Made by a program: the position numbers and the translations under genes
The notes under the pieces: model-generated
The model's input: only the letters and a program-made list of their open reading frames with translations
What the model was told of the DNA's origin: nothing
Databases searched by the model: none
Shown here: in pieces, positions 1-5,017 of the stretch
Layout of the letters: each line of letters starts with the position of its first letter
Numbering within the stretch: the stretch's first letter is position 1
NCBI GenBank assembly: GCA_004357435.1
Contig: SMVS01000041.1
Span: 1-6,808, forward strand
Source of the DNA: Nitrospina sp.
GTDB lineage: Bacteria; Nitrospinota; Nitrospinia; Nitrospinales; Nitrospinaceae
Direction of reading: 5' to 3'
DNA length: 6,808 bases

Positions 1-1
1 A

Positions 2-331
2 ATTTTTGGGCCGGTGGTCGCCATCATTCCGTGCAATAATCTGGACCAGGCGGTGAAGATCGTCAACGATTCCCAGTTCGGGTTGTCCTCCTCCATTTAC
101 ACGCAGGACATCAACCGCGCCTTCCAGGCCATCGGATCGCTTGATACCGGGATCACATACGTGAACGCCTCGACTATCGGCGCCGAGATTCAACTGCCGT
201 TCGGTGGCACCAAAGGCACCGGCAACGGCCACCGCGAAGCCGGCACCGCCGCATTGGAAATTTTTACAGAGTGGAAATCCATCTACATCGACACCAGCGG
301 TAAATTACAGAAGGCCCAAATCGACGATTGA
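2..331 (+). CDS. Aldehyde dehydrogenase family protein, C-terminal part (5' truncated by window edge)
   Basis: This is the last ~109 residues of an NAD(P)-dependent aldehyde dehydrogenase, which oxidises an aldehyde to its carboxylic acid in the cytoplasm. The reading frame is open to the left edge and begins I-F-G-P-V-V, matching the family's E-I-F-G-P-V cofactor-binding motif with the Glu codon just outside the window. Further on are the typical A-V-K-I-V-N-D-S-Q-F-G-L-S-S-S-I-Y stretch, Y-V-N-A-S-T, and the C-terminal signature L-P-F-G-G-T-K-G-T-G-N-G-H-R-E-A-G. The catalytic Cys is not visible because it lies upstream. The G-A-E-I and G-x-G-H-R-E-A-G pattern recalls the ALDH7 (aminoadipic semialdehyde dehydrogenase-like) branch, but the substrate cannot be assigned. 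It ends with TGA and is followed 42 bases later by the metallo-hydrolase gene on the same strand, so the two may share a transcript. Confidence 0.93.
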   Translation: MFGPVVAIIPCNNLDQAVKIVNDSQFGLSSSIYTQDINRAFQAIGSLDTGITYVNASTIGAEIQLPFGGTKGTGNGHREAGTAALEIFTEWKSIYIDTSGKLQKAQIDD

Positions 332-362
332 GCCATTCGCTCCTTCGACCCTCTCCCATGAA

Positions 363-367
363 AGGGA
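363..367 (+). promoter_or_regulatory. Shine-Dalgarno-like AGGGA before the metallo-hydrolase gene
   Basis: AGGGA lies 6 bases before the ATT codon at 374 and 24 bases before the first conventional in-frame start, TTG at 392. Its position favours initiation near 371-374 rather than at 392. It also lies just inside an ATG at 358 that is in a different frame and soon meets a stop. Confidence 0.4.
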
Positions 368-373
368 ACTATT

Positions 374-1144
374 ATTTTCCAGTTTTCAGTTTTGTCCAGC
401 GGCAGTAAAGGCAACTCCGTCTACATTGAATACGGCTCTTCCCGCATCCTGCTGGACGCCGGTCTGGGACCGCGCGCGTTGGCGTCCCGCCTGGCTGACA
501 TCGGACGCAGTCTGGACGACCTCAGCGCGGTGTTCCTGACCCACGAGCATTCCGATCATGTGCGCGGCGTGAAAGCCTTGACGAAAAAATATCCCGTTCC
601 CGTTTACAGCACGCGCGGCACCTACGACCAAATGCAGAGGTCCACCGGCAAAGTGCGTGACTGGCGATGCCTCGACCGGGAAGACGAAGTGTCCGTCGGG
701 GCCTTGCAGGTGGAATGCTACGCCACCCCGCACGACGCGGTGGAGTCGGTCGCCTTTGTGGTGCGGTGCGGCACGCGCCGCCTGGGCCACGCCACCGATC
801 TGGGATGCATCAATGACCATGTGACAGACCGTCTAAAAAAATGCGACGCCCTGCTGGTGGAAGCCAACCACGATGTTGGACTGCTGGATTCCGGGCCTTA
901 CCCCTGGCCGGTGAAACAGCGCATCAAGAGCGATGTCGGCCACCTTTCCAATGAAGCCTGCGGCGCATTATTGTCCGCCGTCGACCACGACGCCCTGCAA
1001 ACCGTGGTGCTGATGCACTTGAGCGAACAAAACAACCGTCCCGAATACGCCGTGCAAGCCGCGCAAAATGCCTTGGCGAACGAATCGATTCGCCTGGTCG
1101 TCGCCCGCCAAAACAAACCCACCCGCCTGATCGCCATCGACTAA
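374..1144 (+). CDS. YycJ/WalJ-type metallo-beta-lactamase-fold hydrolase (probable exonuclease)
   Basis: This is a single-domain metallo-beta-lactamase-fold protein of about 256 residues, the usual length for the YycJ/WalJ family. Numbered from the ATT at 374, it shows the metal motif H-E-H-S-D-H at 57-62, a P-H-D at about 119-121, G-H-A-T-D at about 138-142, E-A-N-H-D at about 164-167, G-H-L-S-N at about 189-193 and M-H-L-S-E at about 214-218. These supply the expected di-metal ligands plus the family-specific blocks. From the family, a Bacillus YycJ protein has been linked to 5'-3' DNA exonuclease activity and mismatch repair; an equivalent role here is inference. The start is problematic: the family's first beta strand, here F-S-V-L-S-S-G-S-K-G-N, begins before the first TTG (392), and an in-frame TGA lies at 359-361. 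Initiation at ATT 374 or 371, or an indel that would join ATG 358, would restore it. The gene is probably co-transcribed with the aldehyde dehydrogenase. Confidence 0.88.
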   Translation: MFQFSVLSSGSKGNSVYIEYGSSRILLDAGLGPRALASRLADIGRSLDDLSAVFLTHEHSDHVRGVKALTKKYPVPVYSTRGTYDQMQRSTGKVRDWRCLDREDEVSVGALQVECYATPHDAVESVAFVVRCGTRRLGHATDLGCINDHVTDRLKKCDALLVEANHDVGLLDSGPYPWPVKQRIKSDVGHLSNEACGALLSAVDHDALQTVVLMHLSEQNNRPEYAVQAAQNALANESIRLVVARQNKPTRLIAID

Positions 1145-1234
1145 CCCTTCCTTTTGGAAATCACTAATCAAGTACAAAGAAAAACCTGTGAAGGGTCTCA
1201 CCTGGCAAAGAGAGAATGCGGGAGTGGTTATTTT

Positions 1235-1263
1235 TTGACAGGATCACAGGATGAAGAGAATAT
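1235..1263 (+). promoter_or_regulatory. Promoter-like sequence pointing towards the 3' end of the DUF4238 gene
   Basis: A perfect TTGACA at 1235-1240 is followed after 17 bases by GAATAT (1258-1263), which keeps the important second A and last T of a -10 box but matches it only 3 of 6. Transcription would run rightward through the 1271-1297 hairpin and then antisense to the DUF4238 gene. No open frame of useful size follows on this strand. It may be chance in AT-rich DNA. Confidence 0.25.
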
Positions 1264-1270
1264 AGAAAAC

Positions 1271-1297
1271 CTCTCTGCATTTCGTTCCTGCAGAGGG
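1271..1297 (-). terminator. Hairpin, candidate terminator of the DUF4238 gene
   Basis: A 9-bp stem (1271-1279 with 1289-1297, including one G-T wobble) closes a 9-base loop. Read on the minus strand it starts 13 bases after the stop codon at 1310 and is followed by GTTTTCTATATT. The T tract is short and broken, so the terminator would be weak. On the plus strand no T tract follows. Confidence 0.45.
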
Positions 1298-1309
1298 AGC
1301 AATAGAGAG

Positions 1310-2167
1310 CTATTCTGGTCTCTTTAATCGATTTTTTATGAAAGAGTCCTGTTTATTACCAATTGAATAAACATATTTGAAAGCTTGATCAACTAATGAA
1401 GTATTTGTTAGTTTAGCTATTTTCTCTTTGGTTTGGGAGGCAAACCTTTTCTCTAAGTTAGAATTATTAGCCGCAAAGAAAATTTTTGAAGGGCTTAAAG
1501 GCAAGGCGATTAAACAATTGGAATCTTTTATACCCCGTATGTAAATACAGGGATGATCTGAGGTTAAAAGGGAATACCCTGTGCCTCCTAAGTCCATAAC
1601 TCACCAATGCATATTGCAAATTTCATTTAATACTTTTGAATTGCACATCCAATCGCTTAAGGTTGAGATTCCAAAATTTGAAATTCTATCTGGGTAAGTT
1701 TCATTTGAGAAATCTAAAAAAGTGGGAGGGTCATCAGGCCCTTTTAGTGATTCATATTCCTCCTGACTCTCAACCAATATTTTTTCCATTGCTTCAATTC
1801 CTTCTAACCGAACTTTTTTGATAAATCTTGGCCCTCTGTATCTTAAAGAAATTAGAAACTTGGCCCAGTTAAAATACATTTCCTCTGTTAAGTTTATTAT
1901 TCCGTCGGATAATATCTCATTCATAGCAATTGCTGCAGGAGTATCGATATTATTATTTAAAAATTTTTCTATTGCTTGTTTTTGCTCTTTAGGGACGTTT
2001 TCTAAGGAGTAAAGGTAGTATTCAAAAGCAGTGTTTTTGGCGGATATCCTGCTAGAAATAAATCTGTTTTCGATCCAATAATGATATTGGAATTTTTCGT
2101 TTTCATCTGAAATCCATTTAGACAAATAAAATTGAGGAATGTAATGGTGTTTCTTTGGATCACTCAT
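1310..2167 (-). pseudogene. DUF4238 family protein gene interrupted by one in-frame TGA
   Basis: Two open stretches in the same frame (2167-1601 and 1597-1310) are separated only by the codons TGA and GTT, so this is one 285-codon frame with a stop at codon 189. The first part begins with the family's N-terminal signature H-H-Y-I-P-Q-F-Y-L (residues 7-15). The second part carries the other conserved DUF4238 block, L-L-T-S-D-H-P (about 200-206), then P-L-S-P at a typical distance. The joined length suits the family. The codons around the break read CAT TGG TGA GTT ATG; one G-to-A change from TGG explains it. DUF4238 has no established biochemical function and I assign none. No clear ribosome binding site precedes the ATG. 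The gene is AT-rich, unlike its neighbours, and divergent from the next gene. Alternatives are a sequencing error, readthrough, or a still-functional 188-residue N-terminal protein. Confidence 0.8.
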
Positions 2168-2290
2168 AATGATAAAAATGGATTAAATTTCTGTGAGCAA
2201 GCATTTCCGGTAATCTTCATATTATAAATGTTTAACTTTTAACAGTTTATATTTCTTTTTCCTGTATTATTTTTGGTTTATTGAATTAAA
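2168..2290. promoter_or_regulatory. Divergent AT-rich spacer with a possible -10 box
   Basis: This 123-base gap separates two divergent genes and must hold both promoters unless they are read from elsewhere. Rightward, TATTAT at 2265-2270 is a possible -10 box. The best -35 candidate (TTAACA, 2239-2244) has a 20-base spacer, which is too long for a good sigma-70 promoter. Neither gene has a recognisable Shine-Dalgarno sequence; with the start at 2291, the rightward transcript would have a short leader of under 20 bases. No operator-like palindrome was seen. Confidence 0.3.
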
Positions 2291-3616
2291 ATGATCGACC
2301 TTGAAGACAAAATTCTGGGGAGCTGGTTGGGCATGGCGGTGGGCGATGCCATGGGGCAGTCCGTCAAGGGTCTCAAACCGGAAACGGTCAAACAGTATTT
2401 CAAACAGGTGGATGGCTACAAAGATGTGCGGCCGTACATCGGCAAGGGCATCAAGCGGTTTCGCATGCCAGGATTGTACGGCACCCCCACGCAGATGGCG
2501 TTGGCGGTGGCGGACGTTCTGCTGAAAACCAAAAAGCCGGATGGCGGGAAAATTTGTCATCAGTTGCTGGAGTTAAGTTTGCACGGACCCGAAAACTATT
2601 TCGGCGTGTACCGCCGACCGGAAGGTTGTTTCTATAAAAATTTACAAACCCTGCCCCATCGTTCCGACCCTTTAATTGCCGACACCGCCACCGCGTTTGG
2701 AACTTATGCGGTCATGGCGGTGCCGCTGGCGTTGCATCAACGTCCACAAGGCCTCTTGAAGGTGTGCAGTGCCACCGCGTTGTTGATGAGCCGCCACCCC
2801 TGGGAAATTATCGGCACGGCGTTGCTGGGTTTTTTGGTGGCGCAGTTTTTGACCTGCGAACCGCCCGGCGAAGAGGAGACGAGCGGTGCTCCGCGCGATT
2901 TAATATTGCGGGCGGCGAAGTTTTGCCAGGAGGCGGAGGACGCCTTGCAGGCCGGCCATCCCGAATTGTGGGGGGAGGCGGAACGTGATGCCAATGCCAT
3001 GAGTAAAACTTTCACGGACCTCCACCAGAACTATGCCGATTTCCCGCAGGCGAGCCAGTGGCTTGCCGCCAACGCGTCGTCCTACAGCAAAATCGAAATC
3101 GTCCATGCCACCCAAGGCTACATACTGACTTTGCTCCCGTTGGCGGTGCTTCTGATGGTCGACAGTCCGCCCAATTTTTCACAGGTGCTGACCCGCACTC
3201 TCAATCTGGGCCGAGAAGCCGATAAATTGGGTGCCTGGGTGGGGGCAATGGCCGGGGCCTGGCACGGTTTGCAAAGTATTCCCCAGGACTGGCAAAGCGG
3301 GTTGGTCAATGGTAAGGAAATCCGACTGCGCGGGCAGGCTTTGGAGCGCCGCCGCCTGCCTGGCAAAGCCAAACTCCTGTTGGAGATGGAGTTGGGGCTG
3401 ACCCAGAAAGAGGCGGAGGAGCGTCGCCGGTTTCTGCCGAAGGAAACCCAAAAGGCCCCTAAAAAAGGCGCTTCACCGGAGGATTTATGGGAGGCAGAGG
3501 ACCCGATGGCGCAGTTGCGCGAGGATCCCCAAAAAAAGCGGCAATTTGAAAGGGATAAATCGCGCAAAAAGCGCGATCGGCGCCAGCATCCGGGTTTTCT
3601 GGATGAGGATGAATGA
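2291..3616 (+). CDS. ADP-ribosylglycohydrolase-fold protein with degenerate metal site and charged C-terminal tail
   Basis: The first ~340 of 441 residues follow the ADP-ribosylglycohydrolase (DraG/ARH) pattern. There is an N-terminal G-S-W-L-G-M-A-V-G-D-A-M-G (10-22), a Y-x-x-x-T-Q-M-A helix (63-70), an A-T-A-F-G-T-Y-A-V-M-A-V-P-L block (132-145), T-Q-G-Y-I-L-T-L-L (274-282) and L-G-x-x-A-D-K-L-G-A-W-V-G-A-M-A-G-A (306-323), ending in I-P-x-x-W (330-334). Active members bind two Mg2+ ions and cleave ADP-ribose from protein side chains. Here the metal motifs are altered: the Glu of the first motif is K26, T-D-D-T is G-T-P-T (64-67), and D-x-D-T is E-A-D-K (309-312). Catalysis in the usual way therefore looks unlikely, and a binding or regulatory role is inferred. 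Residues ~350-441 form a hydrophilic, Arg/Lys/Glu-rich, probably disordered extension not found in typical members. The ATG has no evident ribosome binding site. The gene stands alone after the AT-rich spacer. Confidence 0.85.
   Translation: MIDLEDKILGSWLGMAVGDAMGQSVKGLKPETVKQYFKQVDGYKDVRPYIGKGIKRFRMPGLYGTPTQMALAVADVLLKTKKPDGGKICHQLLELSLHGPENYFGVYRRPEGCFYKNLQTLPHRSDPLIADTATAFGTYAVMAVPLALHQRPQGLLKVCSATALLMSRHPWEIIGTALLGFLVAQFLTCEPPGEEETSGAPRDLILRAAKFCQEAEDALQAGHPELWGEAERDANAMSKTFTDLHQNYADFPQASQWLAANASSYSKIEIVHATQGYILTLLPLAVLLMVDSPPNFSQVLTRTLNLGREADKLGAWVGAMAGAWHGLQSIPQDWQSGLVNGKEIRLRGQALERRRLPGKAKLLLEMELGLTQKEAEERRRFLPKETQKAPKKGASPEDLWEAEDPMAQLREDPQKKRQFERDKSRKKRDRRQHPGFLDEDE
3559..3577. repeat. 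Perfect 7-bp inverted repeat within the 3' end of the ADP-ribosylglycohydrolase-like gene
   Basis: ATCGCGC and GCGCGAT flank an AAAAA loop, giving a compact GC-rich hairpin inside the codons for the Lys/Arg-rich tail. It lies about 40 bases before the stop and has no T tract after it. It may affect mRNA 3' stability or simply reflect Arg/Lys codon choice. Confidence 0.5.
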
Positions 3617-3698
3617 GGCCCTTCTGGCGCCGGGCCCGGGTGCTATCGGACTCACTAAAAAAATGATAATTTGCTACCTCAAATGGCCCAAAATCGTG

Positions 3699-3704
3699 TA
3701 TAAT
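3699..3704 (+). promoter_or_regulatory. Consensus -10 box TATAAT of the secreted-protein gene
   Basis: A perfect TATAAT preceded by TG lies 103 bases before the GTG start. No good -35 sits at 16-18 bases: TTGCTA (3671-3676) is the nearest candidate but the spacer is 22. Initiation would fall near 3711 and give a leader of roughly 100 bases. The 191-base spacer after the upstream gene supports an independent promoter. Confidence 0.5.
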
Positions 3705-3795
3705 ATATTGATACTAAACATTTTAGGGTTTTACTCCGCTCGACTCCGGCGCGGCGTTTGAGATGCGGGCTGAACCCAAATTGGGAATCATAATG

Positions 3796-3801
3796 AAGGA
3801 G
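3796..3801 (+). promoter_or_regulatory. Ribosome binding site AAGGAG that fixes the GTG start at 3808
   Basis: AAGGAG is followed by a 6-base spacer and then GTG. The in-frame ATGs at 3763 and 3793 lack such a site, and starting at either would put a charged stretch before the signal peptide. This is the strongest ribosome binding site in the window. Confidence 0.85.
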
Positions 3802-3807
3802 ACCACC

Positions 3808-4908
3808 GTGAGATCCGGAAAAATAATTTTAGGCCTGTTATTGCTAAGTTTTTTGGCGACTCCCGTGTTTGCCCAGGGTCCGGCTCCCGCTCAATCGTCT
3901 GCCGCTCCCGCGCTGGTTTTTGGTGACAACCTGAAACCGGGCATGCCGTTGCAAGCGGCTATCAAATTGCTGGGCGTGCCGCACAGCATCCATGTCAACC
4001 GTGGGTTGGAACCGGCCACGGACAGTATAGAAATCAACTTTCCCGATCAGGGCATTCGCGTCAGCGCCATGTCCCTGAACTCCAAGCTGAAATCCATTGA
4101 ACTGTCTGCCTCGTACAAGGGGACTTTCCAATCCGGAATCAAATTGGGCGATGCGTTTACGACGCTGGTTGAAAAATACGGGGTGCCCGATAGCTATGAG
4201 GTGCAAGTCGCCCGTTACCCAGATCAAAGCATAGATTTTACCATTAGAAACAACCGTGTGGTTGCTGTAAACGCGTTCAGTGAAACCGCTATGACCCAGG
4301 GTGACCTCCAGGAGGCCCAAGCCCAGGCCATGATGGCCGCCATGATGACCCATTTGAAAACCGAAATGCAGAATCCCCTGAAGGCCGCTACCAATGTGGA
4401 AGACAGTTTGAAAAGGTTGACCGAATCCGTAACCGAAGCAGTCGATTCCGTCACCAACCCGAAGGCCACCGTTCAGCCGGCGCGCGCATCAGCCGGGTTG
4501 GTTTTTGGTGGCAACCTGATGCCGGGGATGTCTTTAAAAGCGGCTATCGAATTGCTGGGCGTGCCAGCGTCCGTGCGTGTCAACCGCGGGTTGGAACCGG
4601 CCACGGACAGTGTGGAGATCAACTATCCCAGTCATGGTGTTCTCCTGCGTGCCTTATCTGATGGCCAGACGGTGGGAGCCATCGAGTTGGCCGCGACATT
4701 CCAAGGAACGTTCAAATCCGGTATCAAACTGGGAGACTCGTTTCCGACGTTGGTTGAGAAGTATGGGGTGCCCGCCAGTTACTCGGGGCAGGTGGCACGT
4801 TATCCTCGCGAAGGTCTGTATTTTCTGATGAGCAACGACAACGTGCTTTCGGCCAAGACTTTTAGCAAAGAAACCAAGCTGGTCGAAGCCCAGTTGATGA
4901 ACCCCTAG
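3808..4908 (+). CDS. Exported protein with two tandem ~125-residue repeat domains
   Basis: I do not recognise the family. From the GTG start it has 366 residues. Residues 1-22 form a Sec signal peptide: M-R-S-G-K, a Leu-rich core, and cleavage after A-T-P-V-F-A before Q23; Q is not Cys, so it is not a lipoprotein. A Pro/Ala/Ser linker leads to domain 1 (36-159) and domain 2 (231-355), which align without difficulty over their whole length. They share V-N-R-G-L-E-P-A-T-D-S and S-G-I-K-L-G-D-x-F. Between them, 160-230 is Ala/Met/Gln-rich and probably helical. Each domain holds two copies of a short G-[MI]-x-L-...-GVP pattern (in domain 1 at 45-58 and 110-127; in domain 2 at 240-253 and 305-322), reminiscent of the G-x-x-x-x-x-V-x-x-x-L-G-x-P element of small outer-membrane proteins such as BamE/SmpA, though real homology is unproven. 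Periplasmic location is inferred. It has its own promoter and a downstream hairpin, so it is probably monocistronic. Confidence 0.85.
   Translation: MRSGKIILGLLLLSFLATPVFAQGPAPAQSSAAPALVFGDNLKPGMPLQAAIKLLGVPHSIHVNRGLEPATDSIEINFPDQGIRVSAMSLNSKLKSIELSASYKGTFQSGIKLGDAFTTLVEKYGVPDSYEVQVARYPDQSIDFTIRNNRVVAVNAFSETAMTQGDLQEAQAQAMMAAMMTHLKTEMQNPLKAATNVEDSLKRLTESVTEAVDSVTNPKATVQPARASAGLVFGGNLMPGMSLKAAIELLGVPASVRVNRGLEPATDSVEINYPSHGVLLRALSDGQTVGAIELAATFQGTFKSGIKLGDSFPTLVEKYGVPASYSGQVARYPREGLYFLMSNDNVLSAKTFSKETKLVEAQLMNP
3913..4284 (+). repeat. Domain repeat 1 of the exported protein
   Basis: This is the first copy of the duplicated ~124-codon domain. It lies 585 bases upstream of its partner at 4498-4872. 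The copies still share an uninterrupted 24-base identical stretch at 4003-4026 and 4588-4611, which suggests either a fairly recent duplication or gene conversion. Confidence 0.85.
4498..4872 (+). repeat. Domain repeat 2 of the exported protein
   Basis: This is the second copy, 125 codons, with one extra residue relative to copy 1 near its end. Differences from copy 1 concentrate in the middle (H-G-V-L-L-R against Q-G-I-R-V-S) and in the last strand (E-G-L-Y-F-L against S-I-D-F-T-I), while the motif cores are kept. Confidence 0.85.
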
Positions 4909-4934
4909 TTGCCGTCCTCAACATGGATGATTAA

Positions 4935-4965
4935 CAGAATGGTCCTTCACGTAAGGGCCATTCTG
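4935..4965 (+). terminator. 13-bp stem-loop after the exported-protein gene
   Basis: The arms 4935-4947 and 4953-4965 pair over 13 positions with a single T-G wobble and a 5-base loop. The hairpin begins 27 bases after the stop and is followed by GTTTG, a very short T tract. It sits in the 109-base gap between convergent genes, so it may also stop transcripts arriving from the right. Intrinsic termination is likely but the poor T tract leaves room for an mRNA 3'-protection role. Confidence 0.65.
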
Positions 4966-5017
4966 GTTTGCCCGCCTTGATCCAAAAAATCGTTTTTAAA
5001 AACTCAGAGTGGTGATT

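Larger units (their letters stand above)
1145..2290. other. AT-rich island between GC-richer genes
   Basis: Base composition drops sharply here: in 1921-1980 only 16 of 60 bases are G or C, while the coding sequence on both sides is clearly GC-richer. The island contains one minus-strand gene (DUF4238, interrupted), a hairpin behind it and a 123-base AT-rich divergent spacer. No integrase, transposase, tRNA or obvious flanking direct repeat was found, so how it arrived is unknown. Horizontal acquisition is inferred from composition alone. Confidence 0.6.

Noticed and set aside
386..820. Minus-strand open frame of 144 codons opposite the metallo-hydrolase gene
   Set aside because: It overlaps a well-supported gene with all metal motifs and its own translation resembles no family; it is a product of GC-rich third positions.
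1144..1196. Inverted repeat ACCCTTC...GAAGGGT after the metallo-hydrolase gene as a terminator
   Set aside because: Arms are only 7 bases with a 39-base loop and no T tract follows.
1601..1603. TGA in the DUF4238 gene as selenocysteine or as a reassigned Trp codon
   Set aside because: No convincing selenocysteine-insertion hairpin follows the TGA; only a small 4-bp stem is visible. Two other genes in the window end naturally at TGA, which argues against a genome-wide recoding.
3118..3567. Minus-strand open frame of 149 codons opposite the ADP-ribosylglycohydrolase-like gene
   Set aside because: Ser/Arg/Pro-rich composition and full overlap with a recognised fold mark it as a shadow frame.
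3630..3639. CCGGGCCCGG palindrome after the ADP-ribosylglycohydrolase-like gene
   Set aside because: It has no loop and does not extend beyond 10 bases; pairing fails at the next positions and no T tract follows, so neither a terminator nor a convincing operator.
3763..3807. ATG at 3763 as start of the exported protein
   Set aside because: It adds 15 residues before the signal peptide and has no ribosome binding site. GTG 3808 has AAGGAG at 6 bases and gives a textbook signal peptide.
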